A stretch of 64,000 bases of DNA, from NCBI GenBank assembly GCA_030272585.1, contig BSYQ01000006.1, positions 5,047,001-5,111,000 of the forward strand, given 5' to 3'. Made by a program: the position numbers and the translations under genes. The stretch comes from Bryopsis sp. KO-2023 (taxonomy: Eukaryota; Chlorophyta; Ulvophyceae; Bryopsidales; Bryopsidaceae). The notes beneath the pieces were generated by a model. That model was not told the DNA's origin. It was given only the letters and a program-made list of their open reading frames with translations, and made no database searches. Below, piece by piece: positions 43,227 through 55,247 of this stretch (within the stretch, counting starts at the first letter, position 1; each line of letters opens with the position of its first letter).

Positions 43227-45788
43227 CTATTCCTGGCTGTCTTCCATGTCGACATCATCTGTGGGGGTAACTCCATTGCAATGTGCTTTCTTTGCTTCGA
43301 AAGCTGACGGCATCATTGCGACGGTCAAAGTGCAATCGTTGATTTTGTAAATGCCCATCAGGTGATTGGCTTTCTCGTACATCTGCTGCCTCAATGAAAC
43401 TATGACAAATTGGGCGGACTGGGTGCGCTCGCTGATGTATCTGGCGGCCACCTCAACATTCCTCCAATCTATATTTAGAAGAAAAAAAAATGTCGAAATG
43501 AAATGAAATGAAAAATATACAGGGATCGACGAGAATTTGGTGAACGGAGAAAAAAACAAAGCATGTAAAAAACGTTTGTGGTGGTGGTGTTGCCTGCGCA
43601 TTTTTGGGGGTTTTGTTGTTTTTGAGGTGAAAAAAGAAGGAATTTTTTTTTCCCATGGTTGTTTTGTTGTTGTTTTGTTGTAAGTTTTGACATGTGGTTT
43701 TCTTACTTTTTGTGGAAACTCCTCCATCCAATTAAAAGAAAAGAAAAAAGAAAAAAAATGTGTTGAGAACTGGAGGGAGAAGGAATTCCTGCCCTGGTTA
43801 TGAAACTCAATATTTTCAAAAGTCATGAGGCAAATATATATTAGGACTGCTGATTTATATTCAAGGGAATCTGCCTATACATATATGTAAATTTGCAAGT
43901 TTTATTTTTTCGTTTTTCCTTTCAAAGAAGAAAAAAAAAACGCACCCAGAGCAGCATCGATTTCATCCATTACATAAAGAGGTGTTGGCTTGAAATGGTG
44001 CAGTGCCATGACTAATGAAAGGGAACTTAACGTTTTTTCACCCCCCGAAAGATCAGATATTTTCTTCCATGCTTTGTAGGCTGGTCTGACAGTGAATTCG
44101 ACCCCCTATCAAGCAAAAATATGCATCCAGTCAGAAAACGAAATCAACAGGAAAACCACCCAACTTTTGAGGGGAAAAAAGAGTCAACTTTGAGCCACAA
44201 CACAAAAAAAAGAGAAAAAGGATAAAGAAAAGCACTATGAAACAAAATATCTGTTGAAAAAAGAGAAACCCCGGAGTCAAAATATCTGTTTTACCTTTGC
44301 TGGGATCTCTATTTATTTATTTTTTCACCCAGACATCTTTTTTTTTGGTGCACTTCTTAAACATTTCATTTTTTGGTGGATCTTTTTTCTGTGCCAAGAC
44401 ACAACTGTAAACCTGAGCAAGAAATAAAAATTACATTTAAGAAACAACAATCATAAAAATATATACAAAAACTTTGGCCCCTACTTGAAAGGGATCCATG
44501 TTGTCCACCCAATCGAGCTCAGCCTGCCCCTCCCTGGTCAGAAATCTGAAAACTTGTTTGAGTTTCCGATTGATTTTGTTGAAACCATCCAGAAATTCTT
44601 CTTTTCGCCTTGCTCCTAGAGCAGCACAATTTGATTCCACCTACCAGAGATTGAACCCCACATTGTGTTTAAAAAAAGTACCCATCAGAAAAAACAAAAA
44701 CATAAAAAAAAAATATATATATATATATATAAAATAAAAAAATTCAAAATCAATCAAGGTGTATATCCAAAAGCGATTCAAGAAAAAAAACCCATCTCTC
44801 CTTCCAATTCCACGCCGGCATTTCAAAATTAAACATCGTGGTTCCAATTCCGTTCGTTATTTTGCGTCTACTATAATATTTAATATTTTTCCAAATTCCG
44901 ATTCTTTTTTCTGCTAAAATTATTCATTTATTGCATGTTTCTCTCCACCTGATGATATTGATTCTTTAATTCATCCAGCTCGGCCAGCCGATCGTTGCAT
45001 TCTCCTTCCCTCCGTCTGTATTCTTGGAGGGCTGCTGTCTGGGGGTTCATACGTTCCAGTTGACTGGCAAGTTTCGTGCATTCCTTACCCAAGGCCTCCG
45101 GATTCACGCGATCCAATTCTTCCCTCGAGGGTTTAGGCAGCTCGGCATCTTGAAAAAATAAATCCATTCGAAATTCATAATTTTGAAAACCTAAAAAAAA
45201 CAACCCTAACCCCCCCCCCCCCCCAAGAAAATACCACCACAATGTGGAAAAAATGTGAATTGCGCAAATGTGAATCGTGTGATGCAACGGATTTTTCACT
45301 TGTGGCTAGACAGCCCCCCCCCCCTCCCCTTTTTTTCAATCTATTTCGGAAAGAAAAAAAAAGAAAAAGAAATAGATAAAAAAAGTTCAAACTCAAACAA
45401 AGTAAAAAAATGCATCTTTTTATTTCCAAATGAAATGTCAAGAGCAGAACGACCACCAAAAAAAAATTGTACCGTTTTCTTCACCTCGACGTTGCATAGG
45501 TTCTACCTGGCAGAAGATTACAGTACTTTGCTGCATGCTCATCTATTTGCCTCTGTCGATGGACGATCCGTTTTTCCAGTTCGCCCAGTTTCGTTTCCAA
45601 TGCTTTTTTCTTCACCTCCAATCTGGCCATTCCCTCCCTGGTGGAATTCCCTTGCCTCGAAGTTGTTTCGAACTGAATTGAAAAACGAAACCCCCCAAAA
45701 AACACGTAAACTTTTTTTTGTTTTGATTTTTTTAAAGCTCCATTTTTCTTTTGAGCTTCGATTTCCTTTCTTTAAGTTTCGAAAAAAT

Positions 45789-45825
<37 letters not shown>

Positions 45826-48800
45826 CATATTTTTTATATATTTTTTATATTTTATATTTTTGGGGGGGGAGAGGGTCTCCAGTACATTTTCGAGAGATTC
45901 TTGATTGATGGAGGGGTCGGTAGACTCCATGCATAAAGCTTGGCAGTTCCATTCCACCACATTAGTAAACATACACCCACAAACAAATTCGAAAGCAGTT
46001 TTTTTTCTTTCCATCGCTTTCTGGACTCAAACAATAGACCTCTCTGTTCCTAGTTCACAGCAAACTTTTTGAAATACACGAAACAAATTAAAAAAAAAAA
46101 AGCCTCAACAACTCCCTACTTTTTTCCTGAGCTCCGATAGGGCGGCATCCTTTTCCTCCTTCAACTTCCCCAGTCGCTCCTCATTGCTAAGCAACCGTGA
46201 CGCCTTGCTGTGCAATTCCTTCAACTCCTTTGTGAGGGTCTCTTTTTCATTGCACAGTTTCTCTTTTTGCTTTTCGATCGATCCCGCCTCTTTTCGAATC
46301 CTGTCAGCTTCTCGGGTTTTTTTCGCCAGATTTGCTGACAACTCTTCGAGTCGGCCCTCTGCGGTTTTGATTTCCTAACCAAAGAAATGTCCATAGCTTA
46401 AAACACTGACCTGCAACTTTCTCTGCTATCCTGTTCCAGAAAAATCGATCTCAAAGCAAAACCTCGAAGGGAAAAATGTACTCTTTGAATAAAATGCCTC
46501 CAATAGGGTCGATTTATGGTTACTAATCGGTTAATCTATCCAAAACACCCCCCGCCGACAAAGACACCTCAGCGACGTATACCTGTTTCAGTTGTTCGAT
46601 TTTGTACTTTTGACCCTTCATTTGAGGTCCCCCTGCATTATCGATTCTTTCTTGTGCAGCTTTCTCCCTTCCCAGTTCAGTCTGAAATCGAGAATTGATA
46701 TCTGCGATCTCTGCATCACAGCGCTCCATTTCTGCCTCCAGTTCTTGAAGCTTTTGCTGGTCTGGGCCCACCATCTTCACCACAGTGCAAAAAAACCCAC
46801 CATTGTTATACAAGGGACTCAGCAAAAAAAAGGTGAAATCTTCTATCATTTTTGCGAAAAAAAAAAAAAAAAAAAAAAAAAAAATAAAAATAAAAGGGGC
46901 TCTTCATGAGGGGATTTTTTCGCACTATGTTTGGTTGGCTAAGCGTTTCAGGTAAGCGATTTTTTCTGGGATTACCCATGCAATTCTGGTCAGCGTTTTT
47001 TCTGGAGATTATCAAATCAGTTTCTCCTTAAAAGGAAATCTCCTTTTGAAAATGATTCCTAGTGTCGCTACTGCACATGTTCCCTCACTGCCCAGTCACA
47101 GGTACAAAATGACCTGCTTTCAACCATCCTGAGTTAGAAATAAGAGGATTGCCTTGAAGAGTGAGACTGAGAAGGATTCCTCTGTCTGACAAATCACTGA
47201 TTGCACCAAGAGTGAGACTGAGAAGGATTCCTCTGTCTGATGTATCACTGATTGCACCTTACCCGAATTTCTTTCTCCAGCTGTGCCATTCTTTGGTTGA
47301 CCGCTTGGACCTCAGCTTTCGCAGCCTCCACATCGCTCTCAGCTTTCCGCATGTTTCTTTCCAAAGCCTTTCCCTCCGTCTCGAAGCGTTTGCCTTGTCT
47401 TTTCGCCTCTGTGCATTTTTCCATCACATCCTGATGCTCCTACATTACAGTACCCCCCCCCCAAAAAAAAAACAAACATAAATATATAAATTAATTGGGA
47501 CAAATTAAAAGACAAAGAACCCCCCCAAAATTTTGATAGAAGATAAATCTACATAGAATATCATCCCACATGAGGTGGCATTTCAAAATGAACTGCTGGA
47601 GATCAAGGTGGCCCCCTGCAGGCTGACAGAGACTTTTTCTTTTTCCTTGTTGTTTTTTCTTTGGTTTGAAAAAAGACTCGCTCACCTGTATGTGAGTTCT
47701 CAGCAGAGCGGCTACGGCTTCCAACTCATTGACTGCCACTTGGGGATCCACCACTTCAGGAGCAGCGTTTCCTAAACATATTCTACCCCCTCGCGGACGA
47801 GCACCACCCCCAGACATAGCCCCAGATATTTCCATCATTTCCCCCTGAAAAACAAAAATCAAATCTCATTTTTTTTTCAGTTTTCAGAGGGGTGGGCCCA
47901 TATCACCCACTTCCGTAGTGGGTGTGTTAAATCAGGGTTTCAGCCTACATGCATACATTTAGGAAGAAAAAAATGAAAAAAGTAAAAAAAGTAAAAGTAA
48001 AGAAACGAACGAATAAGCTACATCTGGAAGATTTAAAAAACTGAAATCGGCAATACCTTGAGAGTGACCAGTCTGAATTTCGTGGAGCCAGAATTGACTC
48101 GCACACCCGTTTCCAGGTCGTTGACCACCATTGTGTCCCGGCAGGCAAAATAAAAAGGCAATCTGAATTTCTCGTCCGCACATCTCACCAAGTCGAACAA
48201 TCGCTGAGCCCCTGCATGCCATCATCATAAATATTATCATCAGACCCCATTATTGCCCTTTTCAAATTTTTTTCAACCCCCCCCCCCAAAAAAAAAAAAA
48301 GAAAAAGATTGTGCCCCAAAAGAAAGCAATTCACTCAGACGCATCCTTGGTCTTTCTGGGGTGTGTGTGTTGCTTTCTGTTTTATTTTATTTTATTTCTT
48401 CAATTTTTCTTTTCCTGTTTTATTTTATTTATTGTATTCTTCTTGTTTCAGTGTTTTTAATTTTATTCTTTTACTACTTTTTTCTTTACCATCCGGGGCT
48501 CGGAATCTTTTGTTCATGGCAGACATGAGGTATGTTATTCGGTCCAATGCAATGAAAGTGACCACTCTCATTCTGGCAGATCTGAGCAGGGCTCCAGCGA
48601 TGGTGGCCTCCTTCATGGTGTCTATGACATAAAAATCCAGTTTGCTGCATGCGACTGACATAGGAATATCATACTTTGGATCGATTGCTCCGAGGTGACC
48701 TGTAGAAAGAAAAAGAAAAAAAAACTATTGAAAAACACGCACACACACATAAAAGTTTGAATGAATGGATCAAAAGGATCAAAAGTAAACACCAAAAAGA

Positions 48801-51800
48801 TAAGAGAAGAAAAAGTCAGCCCTATCTTCTTGATGATCCCTTAAGGGTGGTCTGCAAATTGCGCAACAGTTGCAGTTTTTTTTTTGCTTTTCTTTTTGTT
48901 GTTGCTAATTTCACCTCACCTAGCTTTCCATGAAACCCAGGGATTTTCCCTGATCGCTTCGCATCCATCAGCAACCTCATGGTTTCGTTTTGAGTGACTA
49001 AGGAATCCGCTGCAGCTCTTTTCATCCTTTCTGTTTCCCGGACTTCGTTCACCAACCCTTCTACTCGACGCTCTTCAGCCTCCAACCCCACTATGTTCTG
49101 TTGCTCGGTGGCTGCCTTTTGTCTAAAATTCACACACCACCACCAGCAATGGAAATCTAAGATATTTTTTTATTTTTTTCAACTTCTTTTTCTTTCAGAA
49201 TGTATTGCTGTCATTGTACATGTTTTTTTTGGAGGGGTTTGCTATGCAATTAGTGCCTCGAAATGACTTTTACTTTTATTTTTTCAAGAAAACAGAGAGA
49301 GAGACCTCATCCCCCTCCCCTCCCAAGAAACAATTAATTAAAAAATGAATCCCAGAATACTTGAAAAAAATCTGAAAAAAAAGAGTTTTACAGCAACTGG
49401 AAAACCTACTACGAATCTGACACCGAAATGAAAACATATCACAAGTTTATTTTAAAGCCCATCGCACAATTACTCAGGTCATTTTTCTTCAACTCTTAAA
49501 CATACACAACAATTGAGACGAGAAAAAAAGTAGTGGAGGCGCACCTAAGATCTTGTAGTTCCTCTTGCATTTCTTCGACTTTTTTTTGTTTTTCGACCAC
49601 GGCTTTTCCGGCTTCTGACGCTCCCTGTTTTGTGGATTCCAGGGTTTTTACTCTGGCCTCTTGTTTTTCGATGATGCCTTTCTTTTCGGTCTCCAGACAT
49701 TTTTTTCGGGCACCCACCTGCTCAATTCTGTAATTTGAAGAAACTTAAAATCTGAAAAGACATAGTTTGTATTAAAAAAAAGAAGTGTCATAGTCGCAAT
49801 GACACTATGCTTCCCCCCCCCAAAAAAAAAAAATATAAAATAAAATAATAAAAAGAAAAATAATAAAAAAACAAAGATAAAAAAAATAGATTAATCAATA
49901 AATAATAACAAATAATGAAAAAGATGAGACTGGAATTTTGAGAAATCGTCTTTTTCATTATTTTTCATTATTTGTTTTTTGTTCTCATCCCAGAACAAAG
50001 TTCGAAATAGCATCTTCCAGTATTGCCAAAATAAAAAGACGATGCAAGTACTGCAGTTTGAACAAAAAAAAAATTAATTAACAAAAAACTTGGGATTTTT
50101 TCACCAGTTTTCCTACCTTTCTTTGAAAGGAGTTAACGCAGAGCTCGCTTCTGACAATTCTCTGTGGAGTGGTTCCAATTCGCCACGAATTGCAAGTTGC
50201 ATTTGTTTCAAAACCTGTGTTCAGGAATTGCACCATCGGAAAAAAATAAAAAAAATAAACTTAGCACATCGATAAAGTGAAATAGAAAATGTCATCCTCG
50301 AAAAAAATAAAAAAAAATCAAGCGAATGAAAGAGTAATCCCGTACAGCAAAAACCTCTCTCCAGCTGTTAAGTGATTTTGAAGGCCGCTATTGAAAAAAA
50401 AGTACCACGTGTGAAAAGGACTGAAAATCTGTGGTTTTTTATGTTGCTTGATATTTTGCTATTTTTGCAATTTTTTTTTCTTTTTCTTTTCGACTCCAAG
50501 GGACAGTTGTCAAAATAAAAATAGAAATACGCTGTACCGTAAAAATAACCCCCCAGCAAACTTGGGGGAAAAAAAAGCAACAGACACACACACACCTACC
50601 TCTTCTTGTTCTTTATAGCTGGCTTGAATAGAAGCCAACTGCTGCTGGAGTTCGGGGATTTCGCCCTCAGCTTCTTCGATTTCATTTTGTGCTGCCTTGT
50701 GGTTTCATACGCCAAGGAAATAAAGAATTCAAAAATAAGAGAAAAGAGAAAAAAAAAAAAACGATTGAGAAAACTTATCATCCATCAAAAATATAAAATG
50801 ACAAGGGCTGGGAGATTGCCACCTCTTTGCGACTGTGTGGTATATCTAACCATGGCCCAGTATTAGGATAGTTCAGTTTGTTTTTTGTTTCTTCCAGATA
50901 TGTATTTTAAAATCTTTTTAATTAAAGTATTTCTTGTTTTTTCGTTGTTTTTTTTCAAGACAAATAAAGATCTTGAGGGAGGATGGGGGAGTTTTGTACC
51001 TCCAGGCTTTCTGCCAGTTTTTCATGGGTTTGTAGCAACTTGTCCAATTTTTCACCGACAAATTTTTGGTTCGCTGAGAGCTCCGAGTCTTGCTTGTCAC
51101 ACTCTGCAAACCTTGACGGATTGACCCAAATCAGAAATGAGCCAAGCAGTACACATTCATCTCTGTTGAGTAATTGATAATTTTAAGAAAATAGACACCG
51201 GAGCAAAAACATACCAACATGAAAGCAAGGGTGGGTGAGTGGGTGGGTGGGCATTTCCTCTTTTCAATTGTCAGACTTCTTATTTGACAGAAAAGAAGGG
51301 GGAAAGACAAAAGAGGAGTGTGGGGGGGGGCGGAAATCAGCCAGGGTGTACCAAGCAAAGAAACACACATATAGAAAAAAAAAATTGACAAAAAACATAC
51401 CTGCTTTGGGTGAGTTTCAGTTCAGCATCGAGAGCTGCCAATGCTTGTGTCCCGGTTTCGATCTCTTTTTTTTCTTTTGCCTCCAAATCCATCACCCCAG
51501 CATTGTTCATTTCTTCCTGCGAGATTTTCTGCAGGTGAGCATCCAGCTGTGTTTTGGTACCTGAAGCAGACTCCTATAAAAAAAACCCACCACCACCATG
51601 AAATTCAATATTTGAATTTGATGCTTAAGTTGGACCGGAAATAAAACTCAGTGGGCATTCATACGTACAGCGTGAGGTTCCCAGCCTCAGAAAAGAAAAA
51701 TTGAAAAAAAAAAATACATACAGCGATTCCGCGAGGGTATCTCAGCGGTGGAAATTTTTCTGTTGCTTGGTTGGGAAAAAAAAGATGAAGTAAAAAAAAA

Positions 51801-54427
51801 AAAGAGCCAGACCTGGTCGCTTAAATTGACTTGACTTAATTGTAGGATTCTGTTCTCTTCAATTTTTGCTGCTTTGGCTAGATATGCTTCGCCCTCCTTC
51901 CTGGGCCCCTCGAGGTTTTCTTTTCGCCGCTGAACGGATGCCAGCCTCTCCCTCAAGATCCCACTCTTATCAGTGAGGTCATCCATTCTGTATTTTCCAA
52001 AACAAAAAAAACGAAAATTGAAATTGAACAGCCAGGAAAGTAACAAATATGTGAATGAAAATATGATCTCTTGGAAGGTGGGGATCCAGGGTTGGATTTT
52101 GATTGATGGAAAAAAGGGCGTAATTGTAGTACGGCGGTTGGAAACTCTGTCTTGTGTATATGTATATATTATATCACTGATTTGTACGACGAGTGGGTTG
52201 CATGGGGGACTTTCAGCATTGAAAGGCAAGTTTTGGGATTTGAAAAAAAAAAAAGAAAAAGAAATGTCTACCTTCTTTTCCACACTGAAAGTGTCGTCCA
52301 TGTCAAGTTCCTATAACTTTTTCTTATTCTTTTAATCAGTATTTTTATTTTTCCAAGTGTATTCACATCGAAGCTGAAAGCCCCAGGTAGCCCGTCCACT
52401 GTGAAAATGAGTAAAAAAATGAAAATTGAAATTAGAAATTTCACAATAAATAGTAAAAAAAATGAGTGATATTTTTTTTCCTCCAGAATCTCACTCTTTT
52501 TGCAATGTTTCAATCTGTTCAATGTACACATTCGTCCCAATGATTTCTTCAAAATACTCCAGAAACCCTATCTCGTTTTCTTTTTCCCCTTTGGATTTCA
52601 TGGAAGAAATCATCTCTATTTCACCCTGCAAAAAAAAAAAATCGAAAGAAAAAACAAAGCCTCAGAAGCTGACTCATCCCTTACTCCCCCCCCCAAAAAA
52701 AAACGACAAAGAGCCAAATAATCAATAATAAACAAAATGTTCAATGGACAAGGGAAAATGACATATATATATATGAATGAACGTTTAATTTACATTAGGC
52801 AAACTTGCCCAGCGAAGGCCGTCGAGTGCAGCCCATTCACGGAAATGTGTTTTTGGCTTATATATATATGTGTGATAGATTTTTACCAAAACAGAAGATC
52901 GACTTCAAGCAACAGCAAGATGTTCAAAATAAGACTCACACCTGCAGAATCAAAAATCTGTTGTGTTTGAGGTCGATTCCCTTTTGCAACATAACCTCAG
53001 CTACATCTTTGAAAGATGCCTTGTCAGCATTGATAAAATACTCTGATTTATTTTCACTGGTCGCCGACCGAGTGATTGAAAATTCGGAGCCTGGGATCGG
53101 ATCGCCGTTGTCACTCTCCTGCAAAGAGAGGAACACAAAATCAAGAAATTAACCCAGAAAAAAAAACCGTAGAATTTGCTTTTGTTTATTTTTTGGTGAC
53201 GAAAAAGTGAGGTAAAAACTATAGGAGGCCACCAGTGCTAGGCAAAAAAAGCGAGCAAGAAAACCGTGAACTCGGCTTTCTGCAATACAAAAAACGATTG
53301 TAACGAGTGAGGATGCCATAACAAAGTTGGAAAAAAAAGGAAAAAAGAAACAGAATAGCATTTGCAAGATGATACAAGCAATCACCCCCCCCCAAAAAAA
53401 ATATGGAATCCAAAAAAAAAGAAAAACACAAAAACACAAAAAGAATCAACTGCACCTCGTCTAGAATCTCCTGGAAATGAACGGTCACCCTCGCATACTG
53501 AAAGTTGGGATGCTTTGCTGATTTGTGAATGATTCCTGACACTTTTTTCAGTCGAAGCTGAAATGGGCGAGTGTTGAAGAAAAAAAGAAAGCACCAAAAA
53601 AAAAGGTTAATTTTTTTGAAACCTGCCTAAAAATTCTATACATATATTTTTGGGAATTACCACTCCTTGCTTGTCAATCGATGCTTGTCAATCGATGCTT
53701 GTCAATCGATCCACGTCTTTTTTTTGCTGTTTTTTTTTTTTTTCTCTTTTCACCATCACTTATTCCAGATTTTTTTTAATAATTATTATTAATTTTGGAC
53801 AGGGAATCCATGAAAAACTGGGAAAAAAAAAGAATACCTTCGTTGCCTTTTTGCCGAAAACGAACATCATTGCATCGATAATATTGGACTTGCCACTTCC
53901 GTTCGGTCCAACCACACAACTGCATTTCTGTGCAATTGCAAAAAAAACACACAAAAAAAACATTAGGAAATTTTATTTACTGTAAATTAACTTTCCAACC
54001 TCCTAACGATATAATAATAGAAACCCCTGCTGAGGTTCAGTTGAAAAAAAAGGAAGCGTTGAAAGTCAACCAGGCATAACCGAATCATCTGTTACACCTT
54101 CGAAATCTGAAACCAAAGCCCCAACGGAGGGAGTTCTCCGTGTATACGTGGGGGACCTGCTTAATGCAGCCTTTTCGATTCATCAGCAAGAAGACGGCTC
54201 ATGCATGAAAAGTCGACAGGCGAGTTGCAAAGACGTCACTCGCGATTCTTTCGGATTCTTCGTTTCGAATACTGTCGGATGTTTTTTGAGTGAAGGCCGA
54301 GTATGGAGGATACCTTGTGGAACGGCCCCACATGCACGACGCCGGCGTAAGATTTAAAGTTTTCCAGCTCAATCGCGCGTATCATCAAGCGCTGCGTTGG
54401 CGCCCCCCCTGGAGCCTCGGACACCAT
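43227..54427 (-). CDS. SMC4: Structural maintenance of chromosomes protein 4 (condensin ATPase)
   Basis: SMC4 pairs with SMC2 in condensin, which compacts mitotic chromosomes in an ATP-dependent way. The start is the ATG at 54427 (MVSEAPGGAPTQRLMIRAIE). Securely phased early exons: 54314-54427, 53838-53927 (Walker A GPNGSGKSN), 53456-53557, 52942-53118 and 52495-52625. About 16-18 more follow: near 51.9, 51.5, 51.1, 50.65, 50.15 and 49.6 kb (first coiled coil); 49.0, 48.6, 48.1 and 47.8 kb (hinge, with KIPGFHGKLG, KYDIPMSVACSKLDFYVID and SGAMSGGGARPRGG); 47.35, 46.7, 46.25, 45.6, 45.05 and 44.55 kb (second coiled coil); 43945-44105 (LSGGEKTLSSLSLVMALHH signature and PLYVMDEIDAAL Walker B); and 43227-43470. 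Residues around YAGVVHVGPFHK and the hinge identify SMC4 rather than SMC2, SMC1 or SMC3. A short acidic tail (DDVDMEDSQE) ends it. The join near 52.3-52.4 kb is unresolved. Confidence 0.93.
52784..52850 (+). repeat. Dispersed repeat, copy 2 (in an SMC4 intron)
   Basis: TTAATTTACATTAGGC...GAAGGCCGTCGAGTGCAGCCCATTCACGGAAATGTG, preceded by a (TA)n tract. Strongly similar to 58111-58170. Confidence 0.85.
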
Positions 54428-55247
54428 TTCCTATCTCGAAACAAAAAGCAGCGTTTTTCGACGAGAAAGTATTTCCCCTGGTTACGATATCCAGCCCCTC
54501 CCTGCTGCTCATGAAATAGCGCGAAACGTGGAATGAATTTCTGGCAGTGGTGTTTCCGTGCGGGAATCCAGAAAACGCTGGGCAGGGACTGACTCATTGC
54601 CAGCGAAAGTCACTCTTTTTTTGGACATCATTCTCACCCTTGATTGTGGTGTTGAGCATTTCCACAGCTTCCAAATTTCTGAAAGGAAAGCCCCTTCCCA
54701 AATTCGAACGTAACTTGAAACAAGAGGTATTTTGGTGGGAGTTTGATGGATCAGGGTTGATTTGCATGTTTTCTGGTGTGTTTTCGAATTGACCCTTCCC
54801 TAAAGAAGTGTAACGGAGAGAATGAAACTCCATTGTGTGGTTGGGCAACTGTGTGTTCGAGAACAACTCCCGCTGTAACATTTAGTCATTGGTTTGTGCC
54901 GAGTGGGGTCACCACCCTTCAACTATGTCAAAAATATACATTTGTGTATTAGACAAATACACAGATTAAAAAAAACTTTTTGGATTTAAAGAAATCGTGC
55001 TTTTTGATGCCCTGCTCAACAAGGGGTCCTGTTCAACACACAGGCATGCTTCTATCTACCCACAGGGTTGCCACCGATGCCAGTCAGACAACTGGAAAAA
55101 GAGATTGAAAAATGGGGACTTTTTTAAATCCAAATTTCACTGCTAACAAGTTTTTTTACATATCAAAAGACTCAACAGCATCCAGACACTGCAGCCCCCA
55201 TTTGAAAAAAACATATACTCGTATATCTAGTGTGCTGTTCGTGCAGC
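54428..55247. other. Region between SMC4 start and PSMD5-like stop
   Basis: About 820 bp with no supported exon. It should contain the SMC4 promoter. The two genes are on the same strand, so this is not a shared promoter. Confidence 0.4.

Noticed and set aside
54594-54881. Possible last exon of the PSMD5-like gene
   Set aside because: The family-like C-terminus with an in-phase stop was found at 55248, so no further exon is needed.
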